From Neoarius graeffei (Eukaryota > Chordata > Actinopteri > Siluriformes > Ariidae), in NCBI RefSeq assembly GCF_027579695.1, contig NC_083577.1, positions 34,441,698 through 34,505,697 on the forward strand: a stretch of 64,000 bases of DNA, in the 5' to 3' direction. Both the position numbers and the translations under genes were made by a program. Numbering within the stretch: the first letter of the stretch is position 1; the number at the start of each line of letters is the position of its first letter. The notes beneath the pieces are model-generated. The model saw only the letters and a program-made list of their open reading frames with translations, was not told the DNA's origin and did not search any database. Below, piece by piece: positions 33,158 through 44,904 of the stretch.

Positions 33158-33880
33158 GCCGAGAGAGGCCCTTCATATAATCCTTTTTTTTTTTTTTTTT
33201 TTTTTTTAATTCACCTTGTTATCCCGAGATAACGACATAACTAATTCAGGATCTCGAGAAAACAACATAACTAATTCGAGATCTCGAGGAAACAAAACCG
33301 TTATTCCGAGATAACATAATTAATTCAGGATCTCGAGAAAACAAAACCGTTATTTCGAGATCTCGAGAAAACAAAACAATTATTCAGTGATCTCGAGTAA
33401 ACAGCTGAGAAATGGTTCATTCAGGTGCGCCAAGAGACTTGTGATATGCTGACTTTGGGGCTGTTTCTCATTCTGTATAGACGCAACTTTGGTCATTAGA
33501 ATGTCTGGAATAATCGATCACCTAATAAGGCAATATTTTGATCAGGGGTTGACACAGGGAGAGATTGCATTAAGTCTTTTAATAAGGGATCATTTCAAAA
33601 TTAGTCCGCGGCACCTCCGCAGAAGACTGGCCCGCCAATTTCTAAGTCTTTGTTGTCTGACCCACAGGGGGCGCAGCTCTGCTAGAAATCTCAGCTGTTT
33701 TCTCGAGATCATGAAATAATTGTTTTTTCGAGATCACGGAATAACGGTTTTGTTTTCTCGAGATCTCGAATTAGTTGTTTGTTTTCTCGACATCCTGAAT
33801 TAATTATGTCGTTATCTCGGGATAACAAGGTGAATAAAAAAAGATTATATGAAGGGCCTCTCGTGGCTTCCGTATTTATT
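33158..33880. repeat. Nested foldback rich in CTCGAGATCTCGAGA motifs
   Basis: Outer arms GGAAGCCGAGAGAGGCCC...CTTCATATAATC (33158) and GATTATATGAAGGGCC...GGCTTCCG (33843) are inverted. Inside them, CGAGATAACGACATAACTAA, TCTCGAGAAAACAAAAC and their mirror forms repeat about four to five times per arm. A T-run of about 23 bases lies at 33185. It encloses one short open frame. Confidence 0.8.
33501..33719 (+). CDS. Short open frame in the foldback, possible transposon HTH protein
   Basis: 72 codons: MSGIIDHLIRQYFDQGLTQG, then EIALSLLIRDHFKISPRHLR and RRLARQF, after which the sequence degrades and the stop falls in the right-hand repeats. The first ~50 residues look like a small helix-turn-helix unit (a stretch ending HLRRRLAR) such as those at the N-terminus of element-encoded integrases. 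I recognise the style but cannot name the family. It is probably a truncated transposon gene rather than a host gene. Confidence 0.4.
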   Translation: MSGIIDHLIRQYFDQGLTQGEIALSLLIRDHFKISPRHLRRRLARQFLSLCCLTHRGRSSARNLSCFLEIMK

Positions 33881-35014
33881 AAATCAAATTTGAGACTTTT
33901 AATTTGATTTCTTTCAGCGTGATCGCAATGCATGATGGTATATATTGCTTTGGTTAGTGACCATCGTTGTACACTAATTTTCGTGATGCACTGTAGGATA
34001 CTTTTGAGTGCACTATATAGGGTGTAAATAATCCTCACTAAGGTTTCGGACAGCACTACAAAAAGGCGTCCTCACTATATAGCGCCCTATATAGTGAGTA
34101 GGGAGCGATTTCGGACACAGGTTCTCAAAAGACGCGCGCGCCCTCTTTCGAATGCTGACGTAATCAAGCCGGAAGTTTTGTTCGTTTTGATAGCAATCAG
34201 GAAAGTTTGAAAAAAGTAGGCAGTAATCGTCATTTAAACTCATTTCTGTGCAATACTTCGTTTGGAAAGCAGTTTTCAAAATGGCAGCACTGACACTACT
34301 CTACGTTTCGAAGTTTCGCACAAATCTCGTGAAGATCGCGCGGATAAGCGACGCCTGCCGTGGACCAAACGAACTAAATTCAACACGGCTAAAAACCGAA
34401 CCGGCCGATAAGGATAATATTTAATTGCAATTAGTTGCCAATACGAGTCACGATATAAGGTTACTAAAACCGAAAACGTAATTGAAGAACACGTTAATTA
34501 AGAAATGAAGCAAGTTTAGAAATGACTTCAGTTCCCCTTTAAACAGTGTTCTCCAACAAATCCAGGCTAAATATTTTTTGAAAAATTCCCAAGCCTTCTG
34601 TCCCGTTTGCCTCTGCAGAGATCAGAAAGTTAGCAAGCGAACACCAAACAAGCGTGCTAAGCTGCGACGAAAGCTGGACATTTCCATCTGTGTCTTCCAG
34701 ATGGTCAAAGGTCAGCGTTGTTCCTCACTCCTGCAGCGATTCTGCATCCCATTGATCAACAGTTAGCACAAATCAATGTGTTATCGAGTGCGCCTGTCGT
34801 CCACTGATGTCGTCATCTCGCTGTTCTGACGTGAATGTCATCAGTGAGTGAATGTCCTGCTCATAGGGAGAGGAGATTTGACCAAGTATGCAGACTCTAA
34901 TCTTCTGTAGGCTTCTTAATGGGTCTGGTTAAATCTCTCTTTAATCAGGAAGGGTTTAGCTCTCGTAGAAAGGTACTGAGAGGAGGAATCATGCACTGAT
35001 AGAGAAAGCAGTAA

Positions 35015-35546
35015 AGGCCAATTTATGCTGACAACCCAGTCCTCGCAGATAGCGTCGCAGACAGTGTCTGCGTAGCCCCCCCACCTTTGCAGACGCTCTG
35101 CGCGCACCTCCCAAAAATTGTGACCACCGCAGAAGCCTCGCAGACAGCGTCGCAGACAAGAGGGCTCTGATTGGTCCACTCTACATCTGCTGTACACGCA
35201 CTTCCGCTTCCCTACTTTCCCGGTTTGGTTTGTTTTCACGACCGGCATTTTTAAAAACACGAGCGAAGATGGAGCAGCACGAAGAGCGGTTGATTGAGGA
35301 AGTACGTACATCTATACGACTCCAGTTCTAGTCATTATAAAAAAAAAAGTTCTATTCATTATAAGTAACCGGAGGATAAACACTCCACTAACCACACCCA
35401 CCAACTACTCCTAGCGACTTCGCGCCCCCTTGCGTTGTGGCGGTGAATAACATCGCGCACGCCTATACTCCCCGCTCAACGATAAATTACAACTGTCTGC
35501 GAAAAGCTATCTGCGAAAGCCTTGTCGCAAGAGCATGCAGAGGCCT
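35015..35546 (+). mobile_element. PIF/Harbinger MITE with MADF-gene relic
   Basis: Flanked by TAA (35012-35014, 35547-35549). The ends share AGGCC...ATGC (AGGCCAATTTATGC and, inverted, AGGCCTCTGCATGC). Subterminal CGTCGCAGACA/GTCTGCG motifs repeat in both orientations. From the ATG at 35269 a 20-residue stretch reads MEQHEERLIEEVRTSIRLQF. This resembles the start of the MADF/Myb-like DNA-binding protein that autonomous Harbinger elements carry beside their transposase. The rest is deleted. Confidence 0.75.
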
Positions 35547-36028
35547 TAAGAGTCCCCAAAGTACGATTATGTGCTGTAATGGCAGCAGCTCCAGGCTCTT
35601 CCGTGTCGCTCTCTGTGGGGTGGTGGAGTCTCTCATGACGCAAAAGCAGCTCCATTGTGAAATGCTGCGCTCGCTCGCATATAAATACAGGGTTCCTCCT
35701 GGGGTCTGAAAAATATTCTCCACTTTCTTCCTTGAAAAATCAAGTCAAAGAAATTTTCTTCACCCAGTCTGTATTTTTTCTTAGTTACCGACGTATCAAA
35801 GTGGACTTTAATGCAGGTTTCTACCAACCAAACTGGCACAATTCAAATATTTGTACAGATACAGCTTGGCCTTTCCATTACATATCAAATTTGGGCTCCG
35901 CTCCAGCCTCTAATAAGAGAGATTTGATTTTGGGCCCCTGTGTGCCATCAAACTAAAATAACCCTCTTTAGTTTGAGCTTACTGAAAGTTATTTTAGCAC
36001 GAAATTATTCAAAAGAGATATTAGGACT

Positions 36029-37062
36029 GGCGGCACGGTGGTGTAGTGGTTAGCGCTGTCGCCTCACAGCAAGAAGGTCCTGGGTTCGAGCCCCGTGGCC
36101 GGCGAGGGCCTTTCTGTGCGGAGTTTGCATGTTCTCCCCGTGTCCGCGTGGGTTTCCTCCGGGTGCTCCGGTTTCCCCCACAGTCCAAAGACATGCAGGT
36201 TAGGTTAACTGGTGACTCTAAATTGACCGTAGGTGTGAATGTGAGTGTGAATGGTTGTCTGTGTCTATGCCCATGTTTACATTAGACCGTATCAGCGGAT
36301 CATCAGATTAACGTTTTTAAAACGATTCGCGTGCACACAGCAATGCCAATACACGGATACGCTCGGCTCCACAGGCATCCTGCGCTCCAAATCACTCCGC
36401 CCTGAACAGCGAGTGCCCTCTGGAGGGTGCGCACTCCGGCCCTGCGCAGCTCACAGAGCGCGCGAGTGAAGTGCACAAGCTGTGATTCGGGACTGAGCCG
36501 CTGTGTGTGTGATCCCAGCGCACATCACTTACCACTTGCAAGTGGAAGGATGGCAAGCCTAAAGACAATCATAACTACACAATGGGCAGTATTTGCATCA
36601 GTATTTGCAGTATTTTCATACTTTTATACTCTTTAATGAAAGGCGATACAAGGCGGAAGTCCGCGCCGTTTTTCAGCAGTCGCGTCACATGACCAACGCC
36701 AGCGAATCAGGAAGGTGGATGTCACAGTGACTTTGTCCAATGACGACGCCAGCTAGAGCTCAGCACAGCGTATCCGCGTATTCTCAATGTTTACACAGCA
36801 CCGGAGCTGACACGATCTGGATTGAATACGTGGACGCTGGCGGATTCCCGTTTCCAGGCAGTTTAATGTAAACGGACAGTGCATCCGCGAAGAAAACGAG
36901 ACAGATACGGTCTAATGTAAACTTGGCCTATGTGTCAGCCCTGTGATGACCTGGCGACTTGTCCAGGGTGTACCCCACCTTTCGCCCGTAGTCAGCTGGG
37001 ATAGGCTCCAGCTTGCCTGTGACCCTGTAGGACAGGATAAAGCGGCTAGAGATAATGAGATG
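36029..37062 (+). mobile_element. tRNA-derived SINE, copy 8, split by a MITE
   Basis: SINE parts 36029-36269 and 36929-37062 join to a normal full-length copy. The 13-bp target duplication AGATATTAGGACT/AGATATTAGGGCT lies at 36016-36028 and 37063-37075. The interrupting element entered after the SINE had landed. Confidence 0.93.
36270..36928. mobile_element. 659-bp MITE inside SINE copy 8
   Basis: Inverted ends share AGTTTACATTAGACCGTATC-type sequence (left CCATGTTTACATTAGACC; right, inverted, CCAAGTTTACATTAGACC). TATG is duplicated (36266-36269, 36929-36932). It contains GC-rich subterminal sequence and no protein. Because the SINE consensus is known from nine other copies here, the insertion point is exact. 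The superfamily is unknown. Confidence 0.85.
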
Positions 37063-37090
37063 AGATATTAGGGCTCCCTTTAGCCTTTAA

Positions 37091-37283
37091 GTCAAGTTTA
37101 TTTTTATAGTGCTTTTAACAGTAGGCATTGTCGCAAAGCAGTGTTACAGAATTTTAATGGCCCGAGCTAATTTTATCTCCAATGAGCAAGCCTGTGGCGA
37201 CAGTGGCAAGGAAAAACTCCCTCAGAGGACATGAGAAAGAAACCTTGAGAGGAACCAGACTCTAAAGGGAACCCATCCTCATT
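37091..37283. repeat. Dispersed repeat, copy 1
   Basis: Motifs TATAGTGCTTTTAACA, GCAAGGAAAAACTCCCTC, GAGAGGAACCAGACTC and GGGAACCCATCCTCATTTG recur, in the same order, at 58990-59198. It is a known-looking fish interspersed repeat without coding capacity; I cannot name the family. Confidence 0.8.
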
Positions 37284-38551
37284 TGTGTTGAATAACTTCA
37301 ACACACAACTTGATTTACAGTTGAACAGAGTTGAGAAGAGTTTTGGACCAGCCAACAGTGAAGGAATCTGAATTTGCCATCGATTTATGAACCGGACACA
37401 GAATGACACCACGTTTTGCATCATACGTCCGCTACGGGGACTCAACACACCACGACCCTGAAAAATGGAGCGCTTCTGTTGCTTGCCGGCTGACAGCACT
37501 TTGGCTGAGGGTTTAATTTTTTTTTTAAATTACACCGACCCCTGTAGAACTAACACTGTCCGATGTGCTCGGGGACGGTTGGGGCTCGAAGTGTGCGCCC
37601 CCCCCCCCCGGATGTTTCAGCCCTTTAATCATCTTCAGTGCTTGAAGAAGCTCACCCCAAAAAAACTTCGTCAGTTTAGGCCACACCATTGTTCGGTTCA
37701 CGCAGAGATAATTACACCACCACGCCAGGCCAATTTAAGACGCACTGCGATTGGTCAAAAACCTGGCGCTCCTTTGGTCATTGTGTCGTAGATTTTTATT
37801 GGTCACAAGCACGTTTGTTTTCATTGTTTACACTCCAGCTTCCTGCCGTCTCTTCACTGGGGTTGGATTTCAGTAAACGGACGGATTTCTATAAAAGATG
37901 ACCTATGGTAACGAGAAATATAACAAGTACATTTGTCACTATGACGACTGCTCGTAATTTTCTCTTCGTCACTGATGGATTATATTCGTCAGTGACGAGC
38001 ACCAGCGAGAACCCTGTAAACACTATTCCTGAGTGCAAGGTGAGCTGTGGTCATCTCTCTCCACAGCACCGTACTCGTGCCATGTCCTAGCTGTAATCTC
38101 TATAAACCGCGGGCCAGACTTTCATTCATCCATCTTCACGAAGCTCTTTGAGGACTCCAGACTTGCTGTTTCCACTGCTACTATGTGAGGAGCACAGCAT
38201 AAAGTTTAGGTGCACCACTTAAATCAACACGTGACCCAGCACAGCACGGTTTCATACTACATGTAGCCTTTAGCCTCCGCCAGCTTGTTGATTATATATT
38301 TTTCTTTGTGGGACTCTTGCCTATAAAATGCCACGTACTAAACATATCACCTGCTGAACTGATTGGTTCTCAAGTGTTTCTCGTTTGCATGAAGTTGAGA
38401 ATTCAGCATTTATAACTCGCCATCATAATAACAGAGATGCCTACTAGTACGGATTGGCCGTATTTTGTACGGAAAAGTTACGTAAATACGATGTTACGGC
38501 AAACAGTGTTATTCTGTACGGAATTATTATAAAGTCTTAAATTCCAGTGAG

Positions 38552-38990
38552 TTGTTTTTAAATGTCCAAGCGACTTTTTCAATCCATGCGCGATTCACGG
38601 CTAGGCTATTTATTTTTACGACAACCGCACATGCCGTGTGTGACATGCGCAGATTCCGCACATTTGTTCGCGCTATTTTCGATACGGTAGAATGGCCGTG
38701 CATTACACCCAGTCAAAAGGGCAATGGATATGCGCACTGCAAACTGTGTAGAACTGGCATTAACATCACTCATGGTGGCCGCGATGACTGCACGCGGCAT
38801 GTCAACTACAAAAAAAAAAACATATGGAGTATGCTGAAATGGCGAGTCAGGCGGAAAGTAAATCTGGGGGTTTCCAGCAGTTTTTTACGAAATCTGTGGA
38901 TGAAAAGACACGGAACGTGACACGTGCCGAAGCGGTGATGGTTGACCCGTGCTTGGAGTTGAATTTGCCGATTAGTGCCATGAAATGCGA
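38552..38990 (+). pseudogene. BED zinc-finger relic of the hAT element
   Basis: The + frame gives NGYAHCKLCRTGINITHGGR then DDCTRHVNYKK. C-x2-C...H-x-G...H is the BED finger core. The frame shifts in an A-run at about 38811. It continues as EYAEMASQAESKSGGFQQFF, then TKSVDEKTRNVTRAEAVMVD and LELNLPISAMKC, a sequence often following BED fingers in hAT-derived proteins. No dimerisation or RNase H-like domain follows, so it is dead. Confidence 0.75.
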
Positions 38991-39421
38991 GTTAAACTTA
39001 TTCAGTTTCTTTTTACATGTCTGATTTTTATTCACTGAAATATCAAACACTGGCTGTACTTCTTTAATTCAAAGTCTTTTCAGTGTTGCAAGTGCAAATG
39101 TACATGTAGTATGATCAAAAACAGAATTTTATGATTAGTGCTGTTGGGATTGTGGCAAAAAATTGATCATTCCACTGTTTTAAATACAATTATAAATGTC
39201 ATTTTATTCAATGTCTCTTCTGAAGCATTATGCTGAAGTATTTATATATTGGGACATTATCTTAATGTCGGACTCTCTTTGGCATGAAATAAGAAATTTT
39301 TTTTTAAATTTTATTAGAATCCGTTAACAGGTAGGACATTTTGCCAGGCAATATAATATAATACTTTTGAGGAGTTACATATGGTAGTCAACCGTAATGT
39401 CTGCAAACAGGGAACACTATT

Positions 39422-39794
39422 CTCTCATCTCATTATCTCTAGCTGCTTTATCCTTCTACAGGGTCGCAGGCAAGCTGGAGCCTATCCCAGCTGACTACGG
39501 GCGAAAGGCGGGGTACACCCTGGACAAGTCGCCAGGTCATCACAGGGCTGACACATAGACACAGACAACCATTCACACTCACATTCACACCTACGCTCAA
39601 TTTAGAGTCACCAGTTAACCTAACCTGCATGTCTTTGGACTGTGGGGGAAACCGGAGCACCCGGAGGAAACCCACGCGGACACGGGGAGAACATGCAAAC
39701 TCCGCACAGAAAGGCCCTCGCCAGCCACGGGGCTCGAACCCGGACCTTCTTGCTATGAGGCAACAGCGCTAACCATTACACCACCGTGCCGCCC
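39422..39794 (-). mobile_element. tRNA-derived SINE, copy 9
   Basis: Full-length reverse copy inside the hAT-like element. Perfect 13-bp target duplication AGGGAACACTATT (39409-39421, 39795-39807). Confidence 0.95.
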
Positions 39795-40787
39795 AGGGAA
39801 CACTATTGTATTTATAAAAATGTGATGTATTGTATGCTCTAGAAATTTGCTGAGTGGAAATTCAGTTGAGATGGCTGCTCGTGTTTTGTTTATTCAATTC
39901 ACACAAAACAGTACTTTTTAATAATTTAAATGTTAAACATATTGGTATATACACCTCTTTATAATGGAAGTGCGCATAAATTAATGTTACTGAAAGTCAT
40001 TCCAAAATACTGAAAAATGTTTTCAAGAATACTGAAATTCAAAATTTGGGGTAGGCATCTCTGTAATAACGAACGAGTCACACAATTGCTGAACTTAAAT
40101 GAGGGTTTATTTAACGCTGATGTATGCATCGTCTGCAAATAGACTTATTTTAAATAGAAAAATGTACCAACTTGATAAGTGTCCACACGTAAAAAAAGTT
40201 AACTTAAAAAAAAAAAGCTTATGAACGAATGTTAGCTATTATTGGGTTTATGGAAATTAGTTGGAGCCAATGAAATTTTATTTGTGTTATTTAGTGAGCG
40301 AGTGATTTGTTGGGTAGCTAGCTCGCTAGCTGACTAGCAAGATGGTGGTAATGAGCTCACAGTCACACGGTCCTCACCCCTGTTTGAAGTCTCTGTGTGA
40401 CCTCATTCAATATTTGTCGTTGTCCGCACCACCACCCCACACACACAATAGCAGCCCTGCCTAGTAACTTGCTTTTTGTCCCTATAATCAGAGAATGAAC
40501 AAGATACAGGCTGTCGTAACCTACTTGTTTTCTATCATGTCACTCACATGTAAACGTGTGTGTGTGTGGGGGGGGATATAATTTTATTTAGTTTATTATT
40601 TGGGACGGCACGGTGGTGCAGTGGTTAGCGCTGTCGCCTCACAGCAAGAAGGTCCGGGTTCGAGCCCCGTGGCCGGCGAGGGCCTTTCTGTGCGGAGTTT
40701 GCATGTTCTCCCCGTGTCCGCGTGGGTTTCCTCCGGGTGCTCCGGTTTCCCCCACAGTCCAAAGACATGCAGGTTAGGCTAATTGGT

Positions 40788-41848
40788 CAGACCCTCCAGG
40801 ATTTCGCGATTTGCAACTTCAACACACATTCAACCAATCCCCGTGAATTCAGGGCGGTGTTGCAATTATATCCAATCACCGCAATTTTCCTGCAAATTTG
40901 ACCAATCGTTGGCGTCGTCTTGAGGTGACGTCGACAAACTACCTTCCGCCTTACTTCCAGTGTTGCCAGATTGGGCAGTTTCCCGCCCAGTTGGGGGGTT
41001 TCAAGTGCATTTTGGCAGGTTTTGAACATATTTTGGGCTGAAAAACGTCAGCAGTATCTGGCAACACTGCTTACTTCCGTGTTTCCGTTCAAGAGAAGCA
41101 GCATGTGCGAGTCAGTGTTTCTGTAGGCTTAAATTCTGTTACTGAAAGTGTGTTATGTTTACAGTGAAGGACTGTGTGCACTTTACATTTTTTTTTTTTT
41201 TACTTAATACAAGAAATTAATGGATGCCAACATTTTTACCAAAATGGTATTTTATTTTCCATTGTTTAGGCAGCTTCAGCATCATACTGTGAGATTCTGT
41301 TCAAATTCTTTTTTTCTTCTATGAAGCCTGAGCCATTTATTTTATTAGTTTATAATTATTGTTTAATTTAGTCTTCAGGAGAGACTGCCTGCACACAGTA
41401 CTAGTATTAATAGTTTTTTTTTCCTTACATGAAAGCTGAGGCATTTATATTATATTTTAAGGTAACTTCATGTTGTGCTGTGAGGTTCTATGGACTTTAA
41501 CTTTTGAACCAACAGGTGCATTTGGATAAGTAAAGCCTATTTTTCTGCATTTTTGTAGTCCTGGTAATCTTTTATATTGGTGAAGTTGTTTATAGGACCA
41601 TTTCTCAGTGTCTTTGTTTTTTTTAATCAATAGTTTTTCAGTAATAACTTATCACTCAATTTTAATCACAAAAAGAGAAAATCGCAACAATTTCTCGCAA
41701 CTTTCACTTCCTCCCGCAATGTAATCGCAACAAAAACCTAAAAAACACCGCAACTTTTCATCACAATTTTTTGGAACCCCCCCCGCAACATCAGACATTT
41801 TAGCCCGCAACAATCACAAAAAAGGCCCGCGGAATCCTGGGGGGACTG
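40788..41848. mobile_element. hAT-type element inside SINE copy 10
   Basis: Inverted ends: CAGACCCTCCAGGATTTCGCG, and from the right CAGTCCCCCCAGGATTCCGCG, with shared subterminal runs of CGCAA. The flanks AATTGGT and ACTGGTG suggest a hAT-like duplication of about 8 bp with changes. It carries the mini-MITE at 40958-41069 and no protein. Confidence 0.85.
40958..41069. mobile_element. Mini-MITE (hAT type), copy 1
   Basis: 112 bp with ends CAGTGTTGCCAGAT...ATCTGGCAACACTG. Perfect 8-bp target duplication CTTACTTC (40950-40957, 41070-41077). Internal core AAGTGCATTTTGGC and TTGAACATATTTTGGGCTG. It carries about 20 bp extra (a duplicated GGGCAGTTTCCCGCCC region) compared with the three other copies. 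Confidence 0.95.
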
Positions 41849-42459
41849 ACTGGTGACTGTAGGTGTGAATGTGAATGGTTGTCTGTGTCTGTGTCAGCCC
41901 TGTGATGACCTGGCGACTTGTCCAGGGTGTACCCTGCCTTTCGCCCGTAGTCAGCTGGGATAGGCTCCAGCTTGCCTGCGACCCTGTAGAACAGGATAAA
42001 GCAGCTACAGATAATGAATGGATGGATAGTTTATTATTTTAATTAATTTATTTATTTTTTAAAATATAGTTTCTGCTTTTGACAGCTGTTTTTCACCGTC
42101 TTTCCTTGCAACACCATTGCGCAGCGCCACTTCCGGCTACTCATTGACCAGACAAATTTTGCCCAGTCAGAGAAAATTTCACTCCAATACAGCCTGAAGG
42201 AGGGCAAAACAAAATTCGCTGCAATGGAAATGCATGGATTAAAGTTTTCCGTCGCTACGACGGATTTCCGTCAACTGGGAGCGCTAGAGGTCAATAATGA
42301 GAGTGATGCAGATCCGAGGAAAAAAAAAGGGGGGGGTAGGCCCATAGGTCTGACACCGATGTGATTTTAGAACTTCACCAAGCTGCTGTGATTGCCTGTT
42401 GTTGAACCCTTTCTTGTGCTATGTTTGAGTATATGTAAAGGAATAAGTTGTTGCGCTAG

Positions 42460-42780
42460 ATAGGCCTAAATAAATAAATACAGCCTCCGCTACTGTCTAG
42501 TCCTGGGGAGGTTTGGCGTAGGCAGCAAGCCGCGGTGCTCGGCTTGAGTTTCGTTTCTATCGGCGGCTCCAGCCCGACTTTGGACGCTTGTAACTCGGCC
42601 AGGGGAGGTCCCAGCCTCTCCAAACTTGGCAGCCAGCGACCTCTGCCCTCTCCCCAATGAACCAGCGCTGCCAGAGCGGGCCAGCCCCGCACCTCGGGAC
42701 GCGATTCACCCCGAGGTGAGCTGCGGCGCTCCGCATCAGTTTCCTTTTAACGGCGGCTCCACTGATGAAACAATCTGGCT
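42460..42780. other. GC-rich block of unknown nature
   Basis: About 300 bp of sharply G+C-rich sequence in AT-rich intron, including CTTGTAACTCGGCCAGGG, GTCCCAGCCTCTCC, GACCTCTGCCCTCTCCCC and two near-identical GGCGGCTCCA(G/C) motifs (about 42563 and 42762). No terminal repeats or convincing reading frame. It may be an unrecognised retroelement or a captured sequence. Confidence 0.4.
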
Positions 42781-44689
42781 GTCCTACTACTAGGCAACTA
42801 CTTGCCTACCACTAATACTAGGCCTATTGTAGTAGTAATAATAATATTTGCCTATTGAAAGGCGATCAGGTGAAAAATCTAAACAGCCCCGTTGAAGCCG
42901 CAGCAAGACCTACGCTATTAAGCCTTTTGTAGGTTAAACAGGCTTCGGCAGACAGCGTTCTGGAAAGGCTGTGTTTTTCTTTGGTTTGATGAGCCTACGA
43001 TTTAATCTTTAAACATTATGGTTTCAGCAGTTCGCTTAAACATTGGAGGCTGCAGAGTCGGGCTGCAAGATTTCCCGACACTTGTTTAAGATGCCAAACT
43101 TCATAGTAAGGAGAAATAATTCCACAATATTTAGTGCCTCGTCAGTCTCAAAAATTAATAGTGAAAGACCAACGCGAATTAAGTCCCAAAAAACATTTCG
43201 TAGGCCTATATTTTACATTTTCAAAAAAGTCTGGAATTGGAAGTCAGTCAGTGGAGTGTAATGAAGTGTCTCATTCACTAAGCACAAAAGGTCGGAAAAC
43301 AGTGGAGAAAACAGCTATTGCTTAAATAGGCTACTAATGTTTTACATTAAATTACTAATGTATGTGACAAATAAATTCATTGATTAAATAGATAAAGAAG
43401 CGAATACTCCGAAGCTCAAAATTCAGGAAAGTGGCTCCGGTGTCGCAAGTGCACAAGAACAGTTATTTGAAAGTTAACCTGATGAATTTGTGCGTGCACG
43501 TGCGATTTCATGAAGAACCGGGACAATTGGCATTCGGTGAAAGATTCACACCTATTACTCATTATATTCGCGCGCGCCCTCTCGCCCACTGCTGCTTCGT
43601 TTTCCCCATTTACACGGGTGTCTGAAGATGGAGTTTTCAGAAATCTCCACTCTGCCCAGAGTTTGTGAAAGTAGCTGTTTTCAGTGACTGAAACCTCCAT
43701 ATAGGTGTGAATGAGCGGTGCAACCGAATAAATAAATATGCGTCTTTTTTATCCGGCTACATGTAGGCTATCACTGCGCAAAGCCTCTAATGCTGAAATG
43801 GTAGTAATATTTGTTAAAATAATAGTAGGCTAATTTCCACATTAATTGGTAAAATGGCACAAGGGATGTAATGGGGGGATGGCCGTTTTATAAGGGGGAT
43901 GATTTGAGATTTTTATTTCAGAAGGGGGATGCCTCCCCCCACATCCCCCCTCAACTCGAGTACTGTGTATAAGGCCATATTTCACCGGACATAGGCCCTT
44001 CGATTTCCATCACTAGAGCGCGTCAAATTACTTTCGGTTTTGCCAGCATGGACGTGCTTCTTTTAAATGAAGGCACAGATGTGTCAGACATCGACAGAAC
44101 AGTAAAGAATAAGTGGAGATGGGCTTGGCGAAATGAAATGGGCGATAATGGCAAGCTCCTGCTGCTGTGCCAAGGAAAAAGAAACAAAAACAGGCATCAG
44201 GTGTTGCCAAACTAGATGCCTTTGGCTTCACTGCGAAGAAGCAGAAAAAGTGAACTTTCACTTTACTTTTCTTGATTCCTGGCTTTATTTCAACAGATTT
44301 TCTTATTTTTCTTTCTGTTCCACTCTTTTGAAAGCATGGTTCAAGTTCGACTGCACTTGCACTTTTCTCTTAACCACTGTTGTGCATTACTAAAGTACTG
44401 TTGAAATAAATTTGCACTTTGCCCTGAAAACTTGATGTTTCATCATTTATAGCCAGTAAAGACAATGGTAAAGTTTTGCCTTAGCTTTAGTCATTGTTAA
44501 AATTATGTAAATGTACTATAAATAGGGGCCGAAGGGATAATGGATAACACGGCGTTTAAAATTTGACGCATCGCTGACGTGGTAGGGGCCGACGACATGG
44601 AGCTTTTTTTTTTTTCAGTCAGATGATTATTATTTATTTTATTTTATTTTTTTGCTTTAATCCATGGAAATGTACCACTCTCTGTCTCC

Positions 44690-44728
44690 TGTTTCTCTCT
44701 CTCTCTCACTCACTCACTCACTCACTCA

Positions 44729-44773
<45 letters not shown>

Positions 44774-44819
44774 CATCTTGCTCCTTCATGTGATGTATGA
44801 TGATGATGATGATGATGAT
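44690..44819. repeat. Compound microsatellite (CT)n(CTCA)n(CA)n and (ATG)n
   Basis: CTCTCTCTCT, then about six ACTC units, then about nineteen CA units, and after ~30 bp about seven ATG units. Confidence 0.95.
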
Positions 44820-44904
44820 TTACAAAAAAACAAAAATAAATGGGGGTATGTTTGCAAGTTGCACCGGTGGGCATAGATATAAAATTTACTTGGACTGTCT
44901 TCAA

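Larger units (their letters stand above)
32842..34121. mobile_element. Long MITE with CCTGTGTCYGAAATC ends
   Basis: Left end CCTGTGTCTGAAATCACTC at 32842. The right end, read inverted from 34121, is CCTGTGTCCGAAATCGCTCC. Subterminal CTATATAGGG motifs follow in mirror order. The interior holds a foldback at 33158-33880. A second left end of the same family begins at 63941. The target duplication is uncertain (TTC on both sides at best); the superfamily is not assigned. Confidence 0.75.
38432..40063 (+). mobile_element. hAT-like element with BED-finger fragment
   Basis: Inverted ends CAGAGATGCCTAC, with TAATAA(C) on both sides (38426-38431, 40064-40069). Contains a BED-type zinc-finger coding fragment and a SINE. 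BED fingers at the N-terminus are normal for hAT transposases; the catalytic part is missing. Confidence 0.75.
40602..42027 (+). mobile_element. tRNA-derived SINE, copy 10, split by a hAT element
   Basis: SINE parts 40602-40787 and 41849-42027. Perfect 12-bp target duplication AGTTTATTATTT (40590-40601, 42028-42039). The tail has become AATGGATGGAT. Confidence 0.93.

Noticed and set aside
44040-44250. Forward frame MDVLLLNEGTDVSDIDRT as a zinc-finger or hAT N-terminus
   Set aside because: Short, soon shifted out of frame, and no conserved motif could be recognised.
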